DNA of 64,000 nt, taken from Hydractinia symbiolongicarpus. Its lineage: Eukaryota; Cnidaria; Hydrozoa; Anthoathecata; Hydractiniidae. A program made the position numbers and the translations under genes. The notes under the pieces were generated by a model. The model was not told the DNA's origin. It ran no database searches and was given only the letters and a program-made list of their open reading frames with translations. Of this stretch, positions 1 through 9,800 are shown one piece after another; the stretch's first letter is position 1; the number at the start of each line of letters is the position of its first letter. Location: the NCBI RefSeq assembly GCF_029227915.1, contig NC_079881.1, positions 11,693,501-11,757,500 on the forward strand, written 5' to 3'.

Positions 1-84
1 TCAATCTTTCGTATCCTCTAAATATTAGATCACATAAACGTTGGTCAATTTTATCAATAGTGTTATAAAAATTAAATTGCACAT

Positions 85-1265
85 CATGGGCTATGAGAAA
101 ATTAGGTGTGGATGAGTGGCTACGATGGTACAGTCTTTGTACAGCAATGCTAGAAGTCGTGTCAGGATTAACGATTCACTTAGTGATGAATTTAGTGTTC
201 ATGTTGGTGTACATCAGGGTTCTGTACTTAGTCCTTTGTTGTTTGTTCTAGTCTTAGAAGCGCTGTCGATGGAGTTCAGAACAGGTTGTCCATGGGAGTT
301 ATTGTATGCAGATGATTTGGTTCTCATAGCAGAGTCGATGGAAGAATTAGTTGAAAAATTTGAGAAGTGGAAGAAAGGACTAGAAGAAAAAGGGCTAAGG
401 GTGAACACAGCAAAGTCTAAAGTCATGATTAGTAGCATTGCAGCCAAGTGTGACCTTGTAGTTGGAAAGTGGCCTTGTGGAGTTTGCAGGAAAGGGGTTG
501 GTAGTAACTAAAATAAGAAGTGCAGTAGTATTGGTGGAAGGTTAAGAGCTGACATTCAGTTTTTATGTAAGCGTTGCAAAGGTGAGATTATAGAGAATGA
601 AGTATTTCCAGCTTCAATGATGTAAAACAGTGGCTCGTTAGAGATAGTTGAGAACTTCTGTTACTTAGGTGATATGTTGGGCAGTGAAGGGGGTGTTGGA
701 AGAAGTGTTACTTGCAGGATAGGTTCTGCTTGGAAAAAGTTCAGAGAGTTACTTCCTTTGTTGACTAGCAGAGTCTTGTCAATTGAGTTAAAAAGTAGGT
801 TGTGTGAGGCCTGTGTAAGAAGTGTTATGTTGTACGGTAGTGAGACATGGGCAGTGAAGCAGGAAGATCTTGACCGTTTAGAAAGGAATGATATAAGAAA
901 GGTTAGGTGGATGTGTAACGCCAGTCTGAGAGACAGAAAGAGTTCGGATGAGCTAAGAAGCAGGCTAAGTATCCCTAGAATTAAAGATGTTATCCAGATA
1001 AGAAGATTGAATTGACTGAGGCACTTGGAAAGAATGGAGGGGAATAATTGGGTAAGAAAGTGTAGAGACTTGATAGTTCTTGGGGCAAAGCCCAGAGGCA
1101 GACAGAGAAAGACTTGGCAGGATGTTATAAGGACAGACTTAATACAGAGGAAGTTGAGTTTAGATCTAACACAGTCTAGATCAGATTGGAAGAGGGTCAT
1201 TAATATAGCCCGTCCAACCCATGCTAGCATGGAAAACGGATGTTAAGCCAAGAATGATGAATGAT
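85..1265 (+). mobile_element. 5'-truncated LINE (non-LTR retrotransposon) copy
   Basis: A fragment of a non-LTR retrotransposon. It begins inside the reverse transcriptase (WAMRKLGVDEW readable from about 87, then a frame change near 116) and runs to a 3' end rich in ATG/ATGATG at about 1251-1270, a terminal microsatellite typical of several LINE clades. The last part, about 1222-1250 (ATGCTAGCATGG then ACGGATGTTAAGC), resembles the tail of the SINE at 1451. The copy lies in the MED7 intron, antisense to that gene. The 5' end is lost, as is usual for LINE insertions. Clade (RTE, CR1 or other) was not resolved. Confidence 0.85.
116..1246 (+). pseudogene. Reverse transcriptase C-terminal half, decayed
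   Basis: One reading frame with three in-frame stops (509-511, 623-625, 1013-1015) encodes the palm and C-terminal region of a LINE reverse transcriptase. The catalytic block YADDL is intact near residue 65 of the first segment, preceded by HQGSVLSPLLF. A cysteine-rich stretch follows (PCGVCRKG near 475-495, FLCKRCKG near 563-585); the middle of this zinc-binding region looks shortened at the first stop. The C-terminal region carries MLYGSETWAVKQEDLDRLER, the common non-LTR pattern. The third stop sits where the family normally has a tryptophan before LRHLERM. The copy cannot make a full enzyme. Confidence 0.85.
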
Positions 1266-1450
1266 GATGATCATTAGATGATCTACAATGAATTAATAAA
1301 AAAAATAATATATAAATATACAAGGAACTTTTTAAAATTTATATTTTTCAAGCCATTTTTTTACTGTAAGGAAAACATTACTTACATAACAAATTAGCAG
1401 GGGGATGAGGAAATAAGAATGATAAACTCCAATAAATTATCTATCCAACA

Positions 1451-1685
1451 GGTTGACACGTAGTGTAGTGGGTTTGTCTGCGGCTCCCAGTTCTGGGGAC
1501 CGCGGATCGAATCCCGTGCACTGCTTGGCAGTGTGTTAGTGATGAACAAAGTAGTTCTTCTTCAATATGACTTACACGCATTATACTCGCCCGTCATGAT
1601 CAGAGGTCTGATCGGGGTGAAGCATTCTCTGTTGAGAATGAAATACGGATGTGCTAACATGGACAACAGTCCGTGTTAGCAAAAG
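1451..1685 (+). mobile_element. tRNA-derived SINE in MED7 intron
   Basis: The head resembles a tRNA gene: an A-box-like TAGTGTAGTGGG at 1461-1472 and a B-box-like GGATCGAATCC at 1504-1514, at the normal spacing for an internal RNA polymerase III promoter. A non-tRNA body follows. The 3' end at 1653-1680 forms a stem-loop (GCTAACATGGAC against GTCCGTGTTAGC, one imperfect position, loop AACA), followed by an A/T-rich tail. The tail resembles the 3' end of the nearby LINE at 1222-1250, suggesting that LINE family supplied the mobilising machinery. Target-site duplications were not resolved. Confidence 0.72.
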
Positions 1686-1839
1686 AATTTTTTAAAAATG
1701 AGAGTACAATTGTGGTTATTAACACACATATATACCCGTTATTACATTGCATCACAGTACTGATACATACCCATAATTGATTACTTTCTTCAAAAAAAAA
1801 AAAATTACTGGTTAGCAATGGCATGTTTGTTTTGCATAC

Positions 1840-2535
1840 CTCTGCTGAAGCTGGCTCTTCTATCATTGTTTCCAGTAGTTCAAGATAGTTGACCAATATT
1901 GAATGATTCAACTTTTTCATTTCCACAATATGGTCTAAAGATGCATGAAAAAAAATGAAGTTGCTACAATTTTGTTGATTCATTCACAAATACATGCCAA
2001 TTTCAGAGTCTGGTGCTTCACATTACATGCTTTGAATTTTGTGCAATAATTAAACAGCACAAAAAACCTAATGTCTGTGAAATTGAATGTATATATTATA
2101 TATACACAAAAAATTTTTTATAAACCTTATTACACATAAAACATTTTGAACAGATGGGATTGTCGCTAATCACTTACATAGTGATTATCCCATAAGTACA
2201 CATGAGAAAATTACCAAATTGTTTTTCTTTTGAGTATAATCTCTTTATTCCTTGACTTTCTAGTGGTTGAATTATTTCATCATCAGTCTAAATTAAATTG
2301 GTGAATACAACAGATTCGTAAGAAATAATGTATATACAGCATGATTTAGACTCATGAGAAACCTTCATACCTTGTATTGATGACCGAACATTGTGTATTC
2401 ACCAGTTACTGGAGCAGGAGCCTTTGGAACTAACTTTGCTTTAACATTGTGATTTGTATAGTGTTTGTAATAAAATGTAGGTGGGAGAGGAAAAGATAGT
2501 TGTGCATCTTCTCCAGTGTTTCCAGCGCCTGCCAT
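1840..2535 (-). CDS. MED7: Mediator subunit 7, 5' exons (partial gene)
   Basis: Subunit of the middle module of the Mediator complex, which links transcription factors to RNA polymerase II in the nucleus. Three exons are visible: 2371-2535 (ATG at 2533-2535, 55 codons), 2215-2287 and 1840-1934. All junctions are GT-AG and codon phase is continuous (0, 1, 0), giving 111 residues. Exon 1 has the family opening FPLPPTFYYKHYT and PVTGEYTMFGHQYK; exon 2 reads TDDEIIQPLESQGIKRL; exon 3 reads MKKLNHSILVNYLELLETM. These match the conserved N-terminal half of MED7 in order and spacing. The C-terminal exons, encoding the helical region that pairs with MED21, are not found and probably lie before base 1, beyond an intron carrying a SINE and a LINE. 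A longer reading through 1654-1839 is intron read-through. Confidence 0.87.
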
Positions 2536-3680
2536 TTTTATTGATAAGAAAAACTAAACCAATAAAATTGACATAAAATGTATATTATATATACTGAAGA
2601 TTAGTTCCAGTATAATTTTACGTAATATTCTTCCGGCAAAATATATATTTATGCATGAAACACATGAATCGGTTTATTATGCTGGTGCCAAAAAAATATA
2701 CAGAAAATAATACAAATTTATATATATAATATATATTGCATTGTCTTTTATTCCCTCCTTCATTCATTCTCCTCTGTCCTCCAATGTTTAGAGCTAGCTA
2801 GATAGCTAGCTGTAGCTATATCTATCTAGCTAGCTAGCAATATTATCAATTAATACATATAAATGTGTGGCGTAGACCGAGGGAAATATTACATTACAAT
2901 TATTTATCCTAGATATTCAAAACCATAATTTTGAATGTCTATGTAAAATGTGTCTTCTGTTGAGCACTCGGCTAATGCACAGCAACTCAGACAGGATAAG
3001 GTTATGTGCATTGAGTGCAGAAAATAACTGACACAATGAAAATTTTGGAAAATAAATGAACTCTGTACTGTAAGAAACCATATGGAATTTTATTTTATAA
3101 ATTACTCATACAAAAAAGGGAATTAAATACGATTTTTAAACTCCGTGTGTGTATAAATTCCTATTAATTATGTTGGCATGTTTGCAACCTGAAAGTTTAC
3201 TGAGTTACTGAAACATCTCAGGCTGACTGAATCTGGATAAGCATTTTGTGGTTCAGAACTTTGAGCAATGTTTTTTTGTCATAACGGCGCGCGAAACACG
3301 AGTTTTGGTGCCCAGGAGTGTGGGATGTGTCAGGAAAATTATCCCCAGTGCTGTGCCCCCTCAACCTCGTTCCCAGGGCTTGTTGTCTCTCATCGGCGCT
3401 GTGCCTCTTTTATTTAGTAGAGGTTCTTAAAGGATCATCAAAAAAGTTGGTGATTCAAAAATATCATTTCTCTATAGACTTGCGTCGGTCCAGAAGCCGG
3501 TACACGAAGGTCCAAACACTTACTACGCGATGAATATACCATGATGAAGGTATTCTGTTAGTTCAAAATCATTTTTCCATATTTGACCGTTTGCAATTAG
3601 CTGCTGTTCACTGCAAGCAAGATTCTTTATCGTAAAAGGTTTTAAGATAAATATTAACCGAAGGAACCACAGGCGCTCAA
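2536..3680. other. MED7 upstream region, no gene seen
   Basis: Presumed promoter side of MED7. It holds an imperfect palindromic run of AGCTAGC/TAGATA units at about 2792-2840, TA-rich runs, and at 3360-3380 a short CCTCGTTCCCAGGGC motif belonging to a dispersed repeat family. No convincing exon was found. Confidence 0.5.
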
Positions 3681-3830
3681 TTTATGGCGCGTGGTCTTGT
3701 GGTTATGGAGTTCGCTTTGTAATCACAAGGTCCGTGGTTCGGTCCACAGCACGGGGAATGTTTAGCAAACGCCTTTACAGCAGCTTCGGGTTAATCCATG
3801 CAGTATGAGAGAAATTGGATACATTCCAAA
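3680..3830 (+). mobile_element. tRNA-derived SINE, second family
   Basis: An A-box-like TGGTCTTGTGG at 3689-3699 and a B-box GGTTCGGTCCA at 3736-3746 are correctly spaced. Between them lies a tRNA-like anticodon arm (TCGCTTTGTAATCACAAGG). The body after 3750 differs from the SINE at 1451, so this is a separate family. The 3' end is unclear and placed only approximately. Confidence 0.6.
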
Positions 3831-4750
3831 CACAAGACCCACAATAATAACAGTGTTTCCAACACTGAAATAGTTATATCCTGTATAAATATTCGGAATA
3901 ATAATAATAATCTTATAGCTATGGTTGTATCCTCGTTTGTCATGATAACAGTAGTGCTAATGCCGATACAGGCCTGCGGCAAGGCCAATAAACAACGACA
4001 TCTACACCCCACATTACGAAGTTTGAGCCTCGCACCGCACGCACCTTTACGTATTCTTTCCAACACAGCGTCAACCATATGTATAGGAAGTTTCCAAAGC
4101 TTAACAACGTTTTAGAGAATTTTTTCAAAAAAAAATTATTCTATTCATACTTTCTATAAAAAAAAATTCAAGAAAATTATTAGTTGCTATGAACTCATAT
4201 TTTTTAAAAATAACAAATAAGGCGTAACTCGTGGAGTTAAGAGAGCAACTGTACCACGTTCCAAGGTCATTTTGGCTTTTTTTAAAAAATTCCCCGTAAT
4301 AACGGCTCATTCTGGTGCCACAAGACCATGGGGACGAGGTTGGAAGCAACTAGTAACTGTCTAGGCAAAGAATTTTTTTATAATATCAATTTTCTTAAAG
4401 GATTTCAATATGGAATTTAAAGTTGTTTTCGTGTACAAGATGAATTGAAGAACAGCGTCAAATAGTACGCTACACACGGTGATATGCATCAAAATCTTGG
4501 CGCAAAAAGAAACAATTTTTTCCCCTGATTATTAATGCGGATAAGTTTTGGGAGTTTTCAGTTTTCCTCTAGTTATTGCGGTAAGGGTCAAAATTTCGTC
4601 TAATCATAGTGCGGGTTGATTTTTTCAATCAGACAAAAATAAATCGACCCATTTTCGACATTTTATTGCTGTATTTTCTTCTATTTTATATAATATGAAA
4701 CATTACAATATAAATGAGTGGTATTCTGCGACACAATCGTCACTTTGAAG
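3831..4750. other. No gene seen; dispersed repeat motif
   Basis: Contains open frames of about 100 codons on both strands between 3791 and 4115, with low-complexity AAT-type composition and no recognisable domain. A GGGGACGAGGTTGG motif at about 4331-4345 belongs to the dispersed CCTCGT..CCAGGG family. No exon structure was supported. Confidence 0.4.
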
Positions 4751-4754
4751 ATTT

Positions 4755-4800
4755 TTGCATGTATTCTCCATACAACTTATTGTATGGAGAATACATGCAA
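4755..4800. repeat. Perfect inverted repeat, 21-bp arms, 4-nt loop
   Basis: The left arm 4755-4775 (TTGCATGTATTCTCC then ATACAA) is the exact reverse complement of the right arm 4780-4800; the loop is CTTA. It sits immediately before the first GTGCGCAC motif of the array that follows. Confidence 0.95.
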
Positions 4801-4806
4801 TTTGCT

Positions 4807-5629
4807 GGTGCGCACTAGATAATAACATAGTGCGCCCCAGGAAACATAGTAGTGTGCACTAAAATTATTATTAATAGAAGCGAAGAAGATATAGTTGTCA
4901 TATCCTGCAATATATTCCTTTAAAACATATTACACTTGTTCTGAAATAATCCTTTAATTAAAATTCATAAGTTTGAAGAAGCCTATGTCGGATGTTACGA
5001 TAGCCTCGATTTTGTGAAACGCCGGCAAACATTGACCTCGAAAGATGATTCTAGATGAAATAAAAGGACAGTCGATCCTTACCTAAACTAAGTAAACCTA
5101 TAGCTAGATCTACCATTATGACTTCGAAGAGAACTAGGAAAACAAAGGGGGACTGTATAAACACCATACATAAAGTATAACGCAATTTAGCGCACACTAG
5201 TCTTACCCAAACGACTTTTAGAACATAAAAGTTGGTGCACACTGAACATGATTTCAGCGTGCACTAACTAAGTATATTGCTATTGCGCACTAGTCATAAT
5301 GTTAGTGCGCACTAAGGGCGCAGTTTAGTGCGCACTAGAAACATTTTTCGTGCGCATTAGGCTGATCCTTATGCGCACTGGGATAAAAACTAGTGCGCAC
5401 TAGTGTGGAGTTTAGTGTGCACTGGGATAAAACCTGGTGCGCACTAGCGTGGAGTCTAGTGCGCAGTAACAATATAACTAGTGTTTTCTAAATGTTCTAC
5501 AAACTCTGGTGCGCACTAGATCATTTTTAGTGCGCACTATATCATTTTTTAGTGCGCATTAGTGCTGTCTTCTAGTGCGCAGTAACAAAGTCACCAGTGC
5601 GCACTGGATAATGTTTTAGTGCGCACTAA
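4807..5629. repeat. 22-bp-period array of palindromic GTGCGCAC cores
   Basis: Exact or near copies of an 8-bp palindrome, often extended to TAGTGCGCACTA, are scattered at 4808, 4830, 4852, about 5192, 5234 and 5257. They then become strictly periodic: cores start at 5283, 5305, 5328, 5350, 5371, 5393, 5415, 5437, 5459, 5481 (degenerate), 5509, 5530, 5552, 5575, 5597 and 5619. All steps are 21-23 bp except one of 28. Cores are well kept (common variants GTGTGCAC, GTGCGCAT, GTGCGCAG), while the intervening 10-14 bp vary. A 44-bp dimer is visible at about 5380-5466, where GGGATAAAA and GTGGAGT spacers alternate. The array ends 9 bp before the Harbinger target site. Confidence 0.95.
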
Positions 5630-5637
5630 AATACTAA

Positions 5638-6739
5638 AGCTTCGGGGACACGGAAATGAATTTTCATGCGATTGAAACAAAAATACGATTTGTTGCAAAC
5701 AAATAAAAATGTTTCCATGTGTCCCCTCGTTAAATTACTAGAATTTGCAACATTTTTTCCTAAAAGTTTTTGTTGCTGAAACAAAAAAAAAATTCAAATT
5801 GATTTGAATTTTTTTTCTTTTTTCTTTTTGTTTCAGGAACAAAATTTTCATGTTTCGAAAGTAGAGACATATTTTGGAAGTAAAAACCTATCGTGTCCCC
5901 GCACCTTGAGTAAAATTTTTGCAACATTATTGTTTTTAACCAATCAAATTCTAGGGATCTAGATGATTCGCCGCTTGCAAGATATCTTAAGGCGATGCAA
6001 CACATCTCCTCAGGCTTTGTACATTCTCTTATGTTGGTATTTTGTTTTTGCAAGATTGGGGTAAGAAGATGAACGAACTCATTATAATGTTTAACGTCCA
6101 TTCTTAAAAAACCTTTAAAACCTTCTGAATCTTCTTCTTCTAACTAACTTCCACCAATTTGTCTTGTCCAAATAGAGCGCCTTGTTTGTCTTTTCGTTAC
6201 TTCTTCTTCTTCAAGAAGAAGTGCTATTGCTGTTATTACTACTTTTTTTTACAACCGCCATCTTTCTTCATAGCTGCATGAAAATTTGTTTCATAAACTA
6301 GCATCCCACGCGATCGACACGAGGAAAAAAAAGATTTTTGTTGCAACACACCTTTACGATAATTTGGGAAAACCAGCACTCCATCGCAGCTTACTTTGCG
6401 ATCGAAGGAGGTAAACCACACTTTTATAAGAAAGAGTTTATTAAGGAGAAAACACGTTTTTTCGTGATAACTTTTCTTGCCGCGTTTTGTTTTTAATGAA
6501 AAGTACGCATAAGTTGTATCTTATTATTAACGTTTCCTGAAAATTTGAAAGAAATTGATACGACGGAAGTTAAAAAACTGGAGTAAACACGCTTTCGTCT
6601 CTATCAAACTGTCATAAAAACACGATTTTTACCTCCTTTTTTACGATGCTGTAAAAGGATGGAGAGCCGTAGGAACGCATGTACAATTAAATTATCGTAA
6701 GGGTGTATTGCATGGAAAATGTTTCCGTGTCCCGAAGCT
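5638..6739 (-). mobile_element. Harbinger-type DNA transposon, deletion derivative
   Basis: The ends are inverted: AGCTTCGGGGACACGGAAA at 5638 and its near reverse complement ending at 6739. They are flanked by TAA at 5635-5637 and 6740-6742, matching the 3-bp TWA target duplication of PIF/Harbinger elements. Inside on the minus strand lies the N-terminal part of a Harbinger nuclease gene. Further copies of the terminal sequence, in inverted orientation, occur at 5711-5727 and 5891-5903, so the left end looks internally rearranged. A hairpin at about 5776-5835 (CTGAAACAAAAA against TTTTTGTTTCAG) lies in the rearranged part. The element is non-autonomous. Confidence 0.82.
5946..6232 (-). pseudogene. 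Harbinger transposase N-terminal fragment
   Basis: The frame reads RRSIWTRQIGGS, a stop (6144-6146), then EEEDSEGFKGFLRMDVKHY, LLTPILQKQNTNIREC, ALRYLASGESSRSLEF. This is the conserved region before the DDE nuclease in PIF/Harbinger (HARBI1-like) proteins, where the family shows FLRM, LxPxIxxQxTNxR and LRFLATGxSxxSL. Similarity ends near 5946, and the nuclease domain with its catalytic acidic residues is absent. With the stop and the truncation, this is a remnant. It supports the element classification independently of the terminal repeats. Confidence 0.8.
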
Positions 6740-6862
6740 TAAGTCAGCTGCTTTGAAAATGTGGCAGATATGAGCCACCGTATGTGGTGTCCAGCAATGC
6801 TGCCTTTTAAGATCGGAAATTCCGATTTTCTGTAACTATTATCCGAAATATAACCACTAAAC

Positions 6863-9800
6863 ATGGCGTCCATAGGACTGAGAAACTTTTACAGATTTCT
6901 TCGTAATGCATGGGATAAGGAGCCTATTATTGTTGTATCCGTAGTATTTGGAGCAGTAGGCATGTTTTTTTGTATTGCTTTCTATCTTGTTATATTAGGT
7001 TCTTTTAGGAGATAACTTTTCATAAATTTAAGAATTTTTTTCTGTGCAAATGATATGGTGGTGGGGAGTAGTTAGTGCCTACCTAAATAGTAAATGTTTG
7101 AAGGTGCTACTGGCTGATTAAATGCAATATGTGCATAGCTGTAAAAAGATATTTTCTAACTTTTGTAGTTTTAGCAACATGTTGCAGTAAATCCCCAAGG
7201 GGCCTTTAAAAAAATTTCAGGCCCTATTTTCAGTACGGGATCTTTCCCCGATCAGGTGACTGTCCCCCAATCGGGGTAAATCTCCCGATCGAGTGAGTGC
7301 GCAACCACCCAATCGGGGGAGAGACTTACTCGAATCGGGTAAGTATTTTTCTTGGTTAAAATTGCTTTTTAAAAGGGCAAGCTGCTGGCCAAAAGTGCAA
7401 TATAATTTTTGTTTACATTAAGTCATAAACTTATTTTGCGGCATTTCACCAATTAAAAAAAAATTCACAGTGCCGTTCCAATGCTATTGATGATTTCTTG
7501 AGTTGGATTGACTACATCGTGCATATTTTCAGTCTAGGTTGCACATGTTGTGCCTCTGAAGCTCATTTTAGTTGTCTTATAGACATGTGCCTGGAATTAG
7601 TTTAGTAAGAAGCCAGTATAGCAAGCTATATAGAGAAAAATTTGCACACAAAGTATAGTAGAGAAATATTGATATCTTTAACATAGCTAGTTCTCTGTCT
7701 CTAGAGCTTAAGCTGACTAGGTGCTAGGCAAGAACTAAGTCTCTCTCAAGCACCTTTGGTTTGTTTATGTATTTAGCCAGCTAAAAATTTACTGCCAGTT
7801 ATGACTCACTCAATCGGGTGGTCGTGAAAAATTGCCACCAGTGCTGACTCACTAGATCGAGTGGTTTACTCAATCGGGGGACACTCACCTGATCGGGGAA
7901 AGATCCCGTACTGATTTTAGAGGAGCCTTCCATACATACTCACATGTTGTCATGCATAACGTCTTTAAAAGTGGGATCCAATGTGTTCACATTAAGATTG
8001 TGGCAAATCAATACACAGTGGGCTTTCTCGCAAGTGGAGGACATTTTTTGCTTTTCTCTCCATTTTGCTGCCATTTTTTTATTTTTTATATTTATAAAAA
8101 CTGACAGGCTGCGAGTCTGCTCTCACCATCCATGCTTTATAAAAAGTAAGACACTAACAGCTTATTTATCAAGAACAGGCCTATCAATAAGAGAATAACA
8201 CCCGAGAAATAAAATAAATCGCTCGCCCAAGGTTACAATAATTTAAACTGAGTGAGCAATCTGAATAAATGGAATAAGTTTATTAATGCATATTTTGTCA
8301 CAAAGTCTTTTTTATCTATATTTTATTTTATCTTTTTTATATATTTTGGTATTTTTTTACTGTAATTAATAAGAAAGAGAACATCGATTTCCATATTGCT
8401 CAGCCAAAAAAATCTTTTTGGGAATTGGGGGAGCAAGGCTTGGACAGGAGTAAAATCTCTGGCGTGCGGGCCATCACACGCCAAAATCTTGTTGGCGAGT
8501 GCAACAGATCGCATGTCAAAAAGTAAAGTTAGGCGTGGGTAGTACACACCTTAAATACTTGTTGTGCATACGTTGGGTGAAAAATTAAAAAAAAAATGTG
8601 TATGAATCAACTTTTATCAGACCAAACATCCGATAGATTTCCATCTTGGTCAGACATTTCCATTTGCTTAGATCTCTGATTTATTGAATAGTTCTGTCCT
8701 TTTTTAATCCAGGAATAAGCCTATTCATAGCCAACATGACCATCCTAGCTAAATCACTAATTCCTAACTTAGTTAAAAGAACTACTTAGACATGAATCTC
8801 TTGCCTGGACCCTTTGTTGTTGGTAACCAGGTCGTACACAAGAAATCCAGCCATGCAGTTCTTAACTAATGCGGAGGTGAATGCCGACAGAGCACAGATG
8901 AAGCAAGTCTGCACAACTGCACTTACAGGCGGAACAAACAAACGTAATTATTTCCAAGCACAAGCGTCCAACGTTCTTTACCAGTTCAAATAATTTTAAA
9001 AATGAAAATCACATGCGGTATAATTATTTTTCTGTATAAATTTTGTTAAAATGTAGCTAAATTTTCTGAATGAATTTTAAAGTTTTATTTAAGCCACTTG
9101 GATAAACTTAAAAGATTTTTTTTAGATATTTTTTCCTATTCCCTTATGATGACTTTACAAATAATAATAATAATAAGACAGACTTAAAAACTTATTTTGT
9201 TTTATATGTTTTAAGTTTTCTTTAGCAACGGCATTTGTGCGATTAAATTGGCTTATTAAAATGCGCAGCCTTACTTTGTTTTTTAATCCTGCCCTGATGC
9301 ATTTATTACTTGTGGAAAGTTGATCATGGTTACAAAACTTCCATGCTGGCACATGGCAAATAAAAAGGAAACAAAAGGGATGTGGAACAAAGATTGATTA
9401 AAAGAGACAGATTATATTTGAATTATCTCGTTATTTTGCATGTTGAGATGTAGCTACAGAAATCTGATTATTTTGTTTTATATGTTTTAGGCTTTTGCAG
9501 TCTCCAGTGTTTGGGGTTCACTGGTTAAATCGTCCCTACCTTTTAAAACACACAAATACTTTCTATAGGTGTGCGATCTTGCGTGTACAACCGCACGCCA
9601 TTCCAGTCCAAGCCTGTAATGATTCAGCTAGTTTCTTATTTCTCAGAATTGGGCGAGTGATTGATGGCCTCTTACCCTATATATTAGAAAAGTTCCTCGT
9701 TATAAAAAACCCTCAAACTTTCACTTAAAAAGCCAGCATTCATTTAAAATTAAAACAAAAAAAAAGTCAAAAGAGCACAGAATTTGTGTCCACATTACTT

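Noticed and set aside
1-65. Minus-strand frame IDKIDQRLCDLIFRGYE as a MED7 exon
   Set aside because: It does not match the MED7 region expected next and has no supported splice sites; too short to judge.
661-1230. 189-codon minus-strand frame
   Set aside because: Antisense shadow of the LINE reverse transcriptase.
3791-4115. Overlapping 95- and 105-codon frames
   Set aside because: Low-complexity composition, opposite strands, adjacent to a SINE, no domain or splice context.
4755-4800. microRNA precursor
   Set aside because: The loop of 4 nt is too short for a typical animal precursor and there is no expression evidence; kept only as a hairpin.
4807-5629. CRISPR-like array
   Set aside because: The conserved unit is only 8-12 bp, the spacers about 10-14 bp, and the surroundings are animal; no cas-like gene is present.
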